Shown here in pieces: positions 58,292 through 64,000 of a stretch of DNA of 64,000 bases. This DNA is from Pseudorhizobium flavum (GTDB taxonomy: Bacteria > Pseudomonadota > Alphaproteobacteria > Rhizobiales > Rhizobiaceae): assembly GCF_902502825.2 (NCBI RefSeq), contig NZ_LR723670.1, forward strand, positions 806,001-870,000. The letters are read 5' to 3'. The stretch's first letter is position 1, and each line of letters starts with the position of its first letter. The notes under the pieces were generated by a model. The model had not been told where the DNA came from and did not search any database. It saw only the letters and a list, made by a program, of their open reading frames with translations. A program made the translations under genes and the position numbers.

Positions 58292-58417
58292 CAAGACCAG
58301 AAAGGCCGGCGCGGTAGCGCCGGCCACCACAAAGAAGACCGGCCAAGTCAAACAGAAACGGCGCCCGAAAAAAACCTGCCATTCGCCGCCGTACCGTCAA
58401 AGAAAGGGAAGCGCTGA
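58284..58417 (+). CDS. Small lysine-rich protein with an apparent -1 frameshift at A7
   Basis: The ATG at 58284 has GGGAGA eight bases upstream and overlaps the previous stop. The first 30 codons are Lys/Arg/Thr-rich. In the unshifted frame the reading runs to 58580 through Cys/Arg-rich residues that look like shadow sequence. A -1 shift in the A7 run (58368-58374) would instead give 44 residues ending in KKGKR and a TGA at 58415-58417. That stop overlaps the next ATG by one base, exactly like its neighbours. It may be a one-base loss, transcript slippage or programmed shifting. Confidence 0.5.
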
Positions 58418-59076
58418 TGCCTGTTGTGGCAGAACTGCTTCAGCGGACCCGCACACAACCCTCCGAGGTGATGGAGCATCTCGGGGCGTTCGAGCGCATG
58501 GAACTGGTCGCCCGCCCACTGGTACGCGGCACCGATGTCGCGCTGGCCATCCGAGGCCGTTCGGCAGATCTGTTCCATGAGCCCATGCCGGACGACCACC
58601 AGGTCGCCCTGCTGACAGAGGTGCAGCATTATCTGCGGACAATCCTGACCGAACTCGGAAAGGTAGACGACGGTGTCATTCTCACCGGTCGCTGGGCAAA
58701 CGTCGATAGCTGTCGCACTGGTGGCCTCGCCATCTACACGGCATTCCACCCCGACGGCCGTGGCGGCTACATCGGCCGTCCGGTGGATGGTCATCGCTGG
58801 ACCGTAGCATGCAATATGGTGCTCCGTTCGAGCAGTGTCACGCTCCAGTCGCAAGACATCCTTTCCAAGCTCGGTGACCGGACGGAGCGGTTGGTCGAGA
58901 AGGCCAACGCGGCAAACTACTTCGCAGACGGAATTCCAGTCGTCGAGGGGGTGCTTTGGCACTTCAGGAACCAGTCCACGACGGACGCTCCGCCAATCTT
59001 CCAGACGATGTCGCAGAGGCACGAATGGCAGAGGCGGCTTCGGGCTTCTCCCGTTCCGGATCCCGGATGGAGGTGA
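58417..59076 (+). CDS. Hypothetical protein, accessory operon
   Basis: A 219-residue protein of ordinary composition, the largest intact member of the cassette. Segments such as LGAFERMELVARPLVRGTDVALAIRG, GRWANVDSCRTGGLAIYTAFHPD and EGVLWHFRNQ suggest a folded alpha/beta protein. There is no signal peptide or membrane helix. I do not recognise the family. AAGGGAAG precedes the ATG at a good distance. Both ends are coupled: TGATG at 58417 to the gene before and TGATG at 59076 to the gene after. Confidence 0.65.
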   Translation: MPVVAELLQRTRTQPSEVMEHLGAFERMELVARPLVRGTDVALAIRGRSADLFHEPMPDDHQVALLTEVQHYLRTILTELGKVDDGVILTGRWANVDSCRTGGLAIYTAFHPDGRGGYIGRPVDGHRWTVACNMVLRSSSVTLQSQDILSKLGDRTERLVEKANAANYFADGIPVVEGVLWHFRNQSTTDAPPIFQTMSQRHEWQRRLRASPVPDPGWR

Positions 59077-59225
59077 TGGCGATGGCAGCCAAGGCCGTCG
59101 CCCTAGGCCGGTCACGGAGAGCAAGGCGTTCGCCTTCTATCGGGTGGAACAGAAGAGAACCGGATGCGGAAATTATTTCCGCATCCGGCAAAGAATACCA
59201 GCCGCCTCAGAGGAAAGACACATGA
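59076..59225 (+). CDS. 49-residue basic hypothetical protein, stop-start coupled
   Basis: The ATG at 59076 overlaps the previous stop (TGATG). A second ATG at 59082 has GGAGG (59069-59073) eight bases before it, an ideal ribosome site. The product is Arg/Ala-rich (KAVALGRSRRARRSPS), followed by a more acidic part encoded by a perfect palindrome, and ends QRKDT. The stop overlaps the next ATG by four bases (ATGA at 59222-59225). The exact coupling on both sides is the reason to believe this otherwise unrecognised small gene. Confidence 0.55.
   Translation: MAMAAKAVALGRSRRARRSPSIGWNRREPDAEIISASGKEYQPPQRKDT
59160..59188. repeat. Perfect 13-bp palindrome with TTA loop
   Basis: CCGGATGCGGAAA (59160-59172) and TTTCCGCATCCGG (59176-59188) flank TTA. 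It lies inside the 49-codon gene, 34 bases before the next start. It could be an internal terminator or attenuator, a protein-binding site, or an RNA processing site. Confidence 0.7.
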
Positions 59226-59536
59226 CCCGGAAATCAAAGAAACAGCGCAATGCAGAGCAGGCTGTCCGTCAGCGGCTTGTCCGAGAGGCAGCGCGGGAGA
59301 AGCGTCGCCCGACGAGAGATGACATCGCTCGGATGTTTTTCTGGAAGGTGATTTCCGACGCGCACTGCAACGGCGAGAATGGGCGTACTCTGATCAGCAA
59401 GCTAGCCGACAAGATCGTTGACGGGTTGGAGAGGCAAGGCTTCGATGCTCAAGAAGGCTATGACGTCTACGATCAACTCGTTCGGAAATACTCTAACGGC
59501 GTCTTTCCGTTTCGTATCAAGCGGCATCTCAAATGA
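59222..59536 (+). CDS. Basic helical hypothetical protein
   Basis: A 104-residue protein. A strongly basic N terminus (TRKSKKQRNAEQAVRQRL) is followed by an alpha-helical body (RPTRDDIARMFFWKVISDA, TLISKLADKIVDGLERQGFD) and a basic C terminus. This suggests nucleic-acid or ribosome association, but no family is recognised. AGAGGA precedes the ATG by seven bases. Coupled to the genes before and after by ATGA overlaps. Confidence 0.65.
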   Translation: MTRKSKKQRNAEQAVRQRLVREAAREKRRPTRDDIARMFFWKVISDAHCNGENGRTLISKLADKIVDGLERQGFDAQEGYDVYDQLVRKYSNGVFPFRIKRHLK

Positions 59537-59763
59537 GCATCAGAATAGTCCGTACAACCGGAGCCGCTTGGCATATCTACAGCAGAGAGATCTATGGAAC
59601 CGTTCTGCACGAGTGGACAGATCGCCTGTCCCACGTACGACTCGGATACTTTGCGGTTAACTCTGCCCCCAATCCCCAACCTACTCCCACGACCAGTTCT
59701 GCGATCGGCGCTAGAGGGAATGACACGAAGTTTCATCCCCAGAGGCGTCGCCAAAAGCTGTAA
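59533..59763 (+). CDS. Short hypothetical protein at the end of the cassette, possibly truncated
   Basis: A 76-residue reading whose ATG overlaps the previous stop (ATGA). The first 45 residues (IVRTTGAAWHIYSREIYGT, LHEWTDRLSHVRLGYF) look natural; the Pro/Thr/Gln-rich rest does not. It may be the 5' part of a gene cut at the element boundary. No ribosome site of its own is seen. The bases from 59764 to 59896 hold nothing recognisable. Confidence 0.4.
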   Translation: MSIRIVRTTGAAWHIYSREIYGTVLHEWTDRLSHVRLGYFAVNSAPNPQPTPTTSSAIGARGNDTKFHPQRRRQKL

Positions 59764-59896
59764 TATACCACACGCGCGCGATGCTCGATGAGGTGCGTTC
59801 GCCAATGACGGCTTCGCGCCTTCATTTCTGTCGTTGAGACTGTCGACATAACTGCGCGAAAGCCGACATTGCACGCCAACCGGGTGCGCTAAGCTC

Positions 59897-60661
59897 CTAA
59901 GAGATAGAATAGCCCCCGTCGACTGGTATGATAGTCCCTGTCATGAAGGCGGCCTGGGGGCTCGAAAGGAAGAGTGCCAAACCCTGTATGTCTTCCGGGC
60001 TGCCCCAACGCCCCATCGGCGTACGCGCCAGTATCGGGCCCGCTCGAGCCGGATCATCCTGTAGCGCCTGGGTAAGTGGCGTTGCGATCCATCCTGGCGC
60101 GATGGCATTTACACGAACGCCCTTGGGAGCATAAGCAATGGCTAACGACTTGGTGAGTTGAGCAATGCCACCCTTGGAGGCAGAATAGCCCGGTACCAGA
60201 CCGCCGCCGAAGAAGCTCAGCATTGAGGCGATGTTGATGATGGAGCCCCCATTGGCTGCAAGCTTCTCCAACGACGCTTCGCACACGCGCATCGTGCCAT
60301 TGAGGTTGATGTCGACCACCGTATCGAAGACCTCAGGATTCCGCTCTTCGCCACGGCGTATGACGCCCGCGCAATTGACGACAACATGGACATCATCGAG
60401 CCCACCGATAAAACGTGTGACTGCATCATTCGAGCGAACATCCAGCACGCTGTAGACAATTGAGCCGGAAGGATCGGCAGCTTGAGCCGTTTCACAATCT
60501 TGTTCTGTTGCGCCTGTTGCATGGACTGTTGCCCCGGCTTCCATGAAACATCGGGCAATCGCGCCGCCAATGCCGCCGGTCCCGCCAGTGACTAAAACGC
60601 GACGTCCCTCGAGCCAGCCTCGAGCCCACTCCGCGGAGCTAGCGGATGAATTGGTCGACAT
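59897..60661 (-). CDS. SDR-family oxidoreductase
   Basis: A 254-residue short-chain dehydrogenase. The NAD(P) motif TGGTGGIG is at 25-32, NCAG at 96-99, catalytic Y159 and K163 lie in YSASK, and APGWIATPL follows. The C terminus ends PVDGGYSIS, as in classical SDRs. It is last in an operon after the cupin gene, whose 3' end it overlaps by 23 bases. It probably oxidises or reduces an alcohol/ketone intermediate of the compound imported by TctABC. Confidence 0.88.
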   Translation of the reverse strand: MSTNSSASSAEWARGWLEGRRVLVTGGTGGIGGAIARCFMEAGATVHATGATEQDCETAQAADPSGSIVYSVLDVRSNDAVTRFIGGLDDVHVVVNCAGVIRRGEERNPEVFDTVVDINLNGTMRVCEASLEKLAANGGSIINIASMLSFFGGGLVPGYSASKGGIAQLTKSLAIAYAPKGVRVNAIAPGWIATPLTQALQDDPARAGPILARTPMGRWGSPEDIQGLALFLSSPQAAFMTGTIIPVDGGYSIS

Positions 60662-61136
60662 AATCCGCTCCCAGGCCGATCTTGTCATAGTGGGCACGGC
60701 ACATGTCGATCTTGGTGAAGACGTCCTCGTAGCCTATCTGCCTGTCGTCCTTGTCCAGGTAGACCATGCAACCGGAAATGTTGAAGAAGGTGATCATCTC
60801 CTCGCAGTCTTCAGGGACATTCAAGGTGTGTATCTCACCCGGCGGTTCGAAGACAAAGGAACCCTCTTCGGCAACCCAGTCATGTTCGAAGTAGTGCCAT
60901 TTGCCCTTCATCACCATCCCGAACACCGGAGCCGGATGAACGTGCCGGGACAGGATGCCGGAGCGGGTGACCTTCAGCAGATTGCACCACTGGCCGCCGA
61001 GAGTGTTCAGGAACATCGGACGGAAGTAGACATTAGGAGCCTGCGGAACCCACACGCGCGGGTCATCTGGGATGGCCTTAATGGCGATCTCCAGTGACGC
61101 AAGCTCATGGGTCGAGCCCTTCATGTAGCTGTACAT
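60639..61136 (-). CDS. 2,4'-dihydroxyacetophenone dioxygenase-family cupin
   Basis: A 165-residue single-cupin protein. The metal-binding region is SRHVHPAPVFGMVMKGKWHY, with the second motif FEPPGEIHTLNVPED. The downstream IGYEDVFTKIDMCRAHYDKIG matches proteins named after the Fe-dependent enzyme that splits 2,4'-dihydroxyacetophenone into 4-hydroxybenzoate and formate. The true substrate here is unproven. The ATG at 61136 has AAGGTGAT upstream. It is placed between tctA and the SDR gene. Confidence 0.83.
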   Translation of the reverse strand: MYSYMKGSTHELASLEIAIKAIPDDPRVWVPQAPNVYFRPMFLNTLGGQWCNLLKVTRSGILSRHVHPAPVFGMVMKGKWHYFEHDWVAEEGSFVFEPPGEIHTLNVPEDCEEMITFFNISGCMVYLDKDDRQIGYEDVFTKIDMCRAHYDKIGLGADYVDQFIR

Positions 61137-61216
61137 ATGTGAATCACCTTTCGTCTTTACCGAAGAGGTTTCTTGGCGCCTGCACGGGTCCAGGTGTCCC
61201 AGCAGGCATGAACTCG

Positions 61217-62728
61217 TCAATCGGATTCCGCGCTAACCGCTTCGTCGTTCCGCCGAGGCGCCTTGATCCACGAGATGATGATCGACAACCATACCAGGCA
61301 GAATATCGCAAAGATGCCGAAGGCGATCGGGCGGTTGATAAAGTCCAACAGATTGCCCTGCGACTTGATCAGGGTGGTGATCAGGTTCTTTTCCAGGATG
61401 GGGCCGATGACGATGCCGAGCACGCACGGCGCTATCGGAAACCCGTTCTCCTCCATCAGATAACCGACAACGCCAAAGACGAGCATGATCGTGACCCCGT
61501 AGACCGCGTTGTTGGAAGCAAATGCGCCCACGATGCAAAAGATCAGGATCAACGGCATGAGAACCGCTTTGGAGACCCGGAGGATATTCTTGGAAAATTT
61601 GATCAGCGCCCAGCCCAGCGGAATCATGATCAGGTTGGCGAGAATGAAGATAAGGAAGACCGCATAGATCGTCTGCGGATTGAAGATGAACAGGGTTGGC
61701 CCGGGGTTCATCCCCTTCACGTAGAGCACGCCGATCACGATCGCAGTCATCGTGTCTCCGGGAATCCCAAAGACCAGTGCGGGCACCCATGCGCTCGAAA
61801 GGGAGGCATTGTTGGCCGCTCCCGCTTCAACAACACCCTCGACATGACCCGTTCCGTATTTCTCCGGCGTCTTGGAAAACCGGCGGCTGATCGCATAGCT
61901 GACATAAGCCGCGACATCCGACCCGGCGCCGGGGAGAATGCCGACCGCAGTTCCTGTGATGTTGCCCCGGAGAAGCTGTCTCCAATAAGTCTTCAGCATG
62001 CCGCCCCAGTCGCGGAAGATGTTCCCGACAGCCGCTGGCGCTTGTTGCCAGCTCTCGCCCCCGCTCAAGACCGTCCGCAAGACCTCGGAAATGGCAAAGA
62101 TGCCGATCATGACTGGAATGAAGTCGATGCCCGCCATCATTTCGGTCGAGCCAAAGGTGAGCCGCGGAACACCGGCGGGATTGTTCAAGCCGACGGACGC
62201 GATGGTGAGGCCAATGAATAGGCTGAGAAGACCCTTGGCCGGATTGGAAGCTCCCATGAAGACGGCGCAGGTCAAGCCGAGGAGCGCGATCCAGAAGTAT
62301 TCGGGAGAAGAGAACTTGACGGCGAATTCGGCCAGTGACGGTGCCGCGAAGATGAGGACGATGGTGCCGAAAAGGCCGCCGAGTGCCGAAAAGAGCACGC
62401 AAGCCCCGAGACCAAGTTCCGCCTGTCCCTTTTGGGTAAGCCTATAAGTGTCTTCGACATAGGCCGCAGAGGCGGGTGTGCCCGGTATGCGGAGCAATGC
62501 TCCCGGAATATCGCCTGCGAAGATCGCCATGGCCGAACAAGCGACGATGGCGCCAACGGCGGCTACCGGTTCCATGAAGAAGGTGAGGGGAACGAGCAGA
62601 GCCGTGGCCATTGTGGCGGTAAGGCCTGGCACGGCGCCAACAAAGAGCCCGAAGATCGAGGCGGCGATAATTGTAAGGATGACATTGCCATTTGCCACCA
62701 GCCCGACCGCCTGAAGGATGACATCCAT
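61217..62728 (-). CDS. tctA: Tripartite tricarboxylate transporter large permease TctA
   Basis: A 503-residue membrane protein with about 12 helices. Family motifs are GLFVGAVPGLTATMATALLVP, GDIPGALLRIPGTPASAAYVEDTY and the second half's ALVFGIPGDTMTAIVIGVLYVKGMNPGP. It forms the sodium- or proton-coupled channel with TctB for a carboxylate delivered by TctC. AGGAG stands before the ATG at 62728. TctB starts upstream, nine bases between genes. Confidence 0.95.
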   Translation of the reverse strand: MDVILQAVGLVANGNVILTIIAASIFGLFVGAVPGLTATMATALLVPLTFFMEPVAAVGAIVACSAMAIFAGDIPGALLRIPGTPASAAYVEDTYRLTQKGQAELGLGACVLFSALGGLFGTIVLIFAAPSLAEFAVKFSSPEYFWIALLGLTCAVFMGASNPAKGLLSLFIGLTIASVGLNNPAGVPRLTFGSTEMMAGIDFIPVMIGIFAISEVLRTVLSGGESWQQAPAAVGNIFRDWGGMLKTYWRQLLRGNITGTAVGILPGAGSDVAAYVSYAISRRFSKTPEKYGTGHVEGVVEAGAANNASLSSAWVPALVFGIPGDTMTAIVIGVLYVKGMNPGPTLFIFNPQTIYAVFLIFILANLIMIPLGWALIKFSKNILRVSKAVLMPLILIFCIVGAFASNNAVYGVTIMLVFGVVGYLMEENGFPIAPCVLGIVIGPILEKNLITTLIKSQGNLLDFINRPIAFGIFAIFCLVWLSIIISWIKAPRRNDEAVSAESD

Positions 62729-62737
62729 CTCTATCTC

Positions 62738-63208
62738 CTACCAGGGAAGCCGCGGGACTATCCCGAACGGCAGGGGAACGAGCAGCATCGTCCTGAAGAT
62801 GAAGTCGCACGCAAAGGCGGCAAGGATCGCTAGAATGACTGCCTTGGCAGGGCGGACCTTCAAGATCAGGAACATGGAAAGCGTTATGATGATCGCGGTG
62901 GGGATGAAACCCAGGATCTGCACGAAGAGGATGTAGAAGAGAACGAGAAGCAGCGTTGCTACGACGCCGGCGAGCCTGCGTGGGTTCCTCACCTCGTCCG
63001 AAAGGAACATCAAGGGCTGATTTCCTTGACGGATGCCGGTGTACAGCAGCCGCGCAGAGCAGCCGATAAGCCCCATCGCAATAAGGAGCGGGAACGTGGC
63101 TGCACCGTAGTTTTGACCCGGGATCGCGGGCAGATTGAAGGAATACCAGGCGAGTGAAATGCCTGCGAGAAGGAAGATTGCACCAAGCGTGGTATCGCTG
63201 AATCGCAT
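62738..63208 (-). CDS. tctB: Tripartite tricarboxylate transporter small permease TctB
   Basis: A 156-residue membrane protein with four helices, the poorly conserved small subunit. The N terminus MRFSDTTLGAIFLLAGISLAWYSF is followed by PGQNYGAATFPLLIA, typical of TctB. It sits between tctC and tctA as expected. A stem-loop in the upstream gap separates it from tctC. Confidence 0.88.
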   Translation of the reverse strand: MRFSDTTLGAIFLLAGISLAWYSFNLPAIPGQNYGAATFPLLIAMGLIGCSARLLYTGIRQGNQPLMFLSDEVRNPRRLAGVVATLLLVLFYILFVQILGFIPTAIIITLSMFLILKVRPAKAVILAILAAFACDFIFRTMLLVPLPFGIVPRLPW

Positions 63209-63230
63209 GAAAGCACCTGATTGATGATGG

Positions 63231-63264
63231 TCAGGCAGGCCCGGAAGTAACCAGGCCTGCCTGA
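63231..63264 (-). terminator. Stem-loop between tctC and tctB
   Basis: TCAGGCAGGCC (63231-63241) and GGCCTGCCTGA (63254-63264), a perfect 11-bp stem with a 12-base loop, 13 bases after the tctC stop. There is no T-run. It most likely stabilises the binding-protein message or reduces read-through, so that TctC is made in excess over the permeases. Confidence 0.6.
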
Positions 63265-63277
63265 TAGCTCATTGCGG

Positions 63278-64000
63278 CTACTTCGCCAGGCCGATCGCCT
63301 TCATCGTTTCACCGAAGTTCACGTCATTGGTCGCCATGAAGTTGCCGAATTCCTCACCCGGCAGGAAGTTCGCCCCAAAACCCTGTGCGCTCAGGAATTG
63401 GTTGTATTCCTCGCTATTGTAGACCTTCTCCAAGGCAGCAATCAGCTTGTCGCGAATGTCGTCCGGCAAGCCCTTCGGTGCCACGATCCCACGCCAGGCG
63501 CCAAATTCCCAGTCGGAACCCGTCTCCTCTTTCAGGGTCGGCACGTCAGGGAAGAGTTTGGAGCGTTCCTTGCTCATGTAGGCAAGCGACTTCACTCGAC
63601 CTGCCTCAATGAGAGCACGGGCTTCGACCAGTGACGAGGGTACGATCTCGGTTCCCCCTGAAAGGAGTTCCTGTAGGCCGCTCGCGGCACCATCGCTTGG
63701 CACCCAGGTGACGGTGGAGGCGTCAATGCCCTCGGAGTTGAGCAGGCCGGCGATTGCCACGTGCCAGCTTGATCCCTGGCCACTGCCGGTAGCGCGGAAG
63801 GTGCCGGGTTGCGACGTCTTTATTGCCTCCAGCAGTTCGCCGAGGTTCTGATATTCAGAATCGGCGGATACCTGCACGCCGGCTGGGTCCTGGTTCATCA
63901 GGGCGAGGGGCGTGTAGACCTTGTAGTCCAGCTCCGTCAGCCCGAGCCAGTGCATCAGGTTGACCTCCGTGGTCGCCAGGCCAAGTGTATATCCGTCGGG
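63278..64000 (-). CDS. tctC: Tripartite tricarboxylate transporter substrate-binding protein TctC (Bug family), C-terminal part
   Basis: The last 240 codons of a periplasmic binding protein; the frame is open at the right edge, where it reads PDGYTLGLATTEV, the conserved PDGYTL block of Bug receptors. KTSQPGTFRATGSGQGSSWHVAIA and FPDVPTLKEETGSDWEFGAWRGIVAPKGLP are further family marks. The signal peptide is outside the window. It captures a carboxylate for TctAB; the ligand is not predictable. Confidence 0.92.
   Translation of the reverse strand, partial: PDGYTLGLATTEVNLMHWLGLTELDYKVYTPLALMNQDPAGVQVSADSEYQNLGELLEAIKTSQPGTFRATGSGQGSSWHVAIAGLLNSEGIDASTVTWVPSDGAASGLQELLSGGTEIVPSSLVEARALIEAGRVKSLAYMSKERSKLFPDVPTLKEETGSDWEFGAWRGIVAPKGLPDDIRDKLIAALEKVYNSEEYNQFLSAQGFGANFLPGEEFGNFMATNDVNFGETMKAIGLAK

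Noticed and set aside
59764..64000. Second copy of the tRNA-Gln 3' end as attachment site
   Set aside because: Reading for the T-arm and CCCCAGCCA end found no convincing copy; a computed search is needed to be sure.

Overview
The window reads as a chromosomal segment of a Rhizobiaceae-type alphaproteobacterium (order Hyphomicrobiales), high in G+C and densely coding on both strands. The evidence is the gene content. It has a CcrM-type GANTC methyltransferase, a BioMNY biotin ECF transporter, an IalB-family protein, a coxBA-ctaB-ctaG-coxC aa3 oxidase operon followed by SURF1, ispH, thrB and rnhA, a DUF1344 protein, Tct transporter genes and several RT0821/IalB/PRC-type envelope proteins. The genus cannot be fixed from sequence alone.

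Layout. 0-3 kb: a partial HDAC-family gene, a thioesterase, and a PQQ-type sugar dehydrogenase coupled to a diheme cytochrome c. 3-5 kb: bioMNY. 5-8.5 kb: an AlkX/YcaQ-like glycosylase, then aroC-ribB. 8.5-12.2 kb: a CHASE-PAS-GGDEF-EAL protein and a DUF1344 protein. 12.2-17.3 kb: a dnaJ-like gene, fabI, a phosphatase, a surface lipoprotein, pdxH and a polysaccharide deacetylase. 17.4-26 kb: tldD and ialB, then the aa3 cytochrome oxidase operon with a perfect FNR/FixK-type box just upstream of coxB, and SURF1. 26-31.5 kb: ispH, thrB, rnhA, peroxiredoxin, a DsbD-N-like protein, yqgE and csbD. 31.5-38 kb: a 7TM-PAS-GGDEF*-EAL protein with a degenerate GGDEF site, a GNAT, an M16 peptidase and thrC. 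38-49.5 kb: lipoprotein, HADs, an ArsR regulator divergent from a NIPSNAP-ABM pair, a mntA-hepT toxin-antitoxin pair, ccrM, mutY, a DUF721 gene, dsbA and smc. 49.6-55.6 kb: ppdK and small envelope genes.

At 55.8 kb a tRNA-Gln(TTG) marks a change to accessory DNA. Four tandem 13-bp repeats and the 5' part of a tyrosine-recombinase gene follow it. After these comes a chain of mostly unrecognised small genes (57.1-59.8 kb) whose starts and stops overlap by 1-8 bases. The chain includes a 49-codon gene and a 44-codon gene that appears to need a -1 shift at a run of seven A. This cassette is the least explained and most interesting part of the window.

The right end (59.9-64 kb) is a catabolic-looking operon read leftwards: tctC-tctB-tctA, a 2,4'-dihydroxyacetophenone-dioxygenase-family cupin, and an SDR dehydrogenase. 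Uptake of an organic acid coupled to its oxidation is the simplest reading. The operon continues past the right edge, and whether it belongs to the tRNA-associated island is open.
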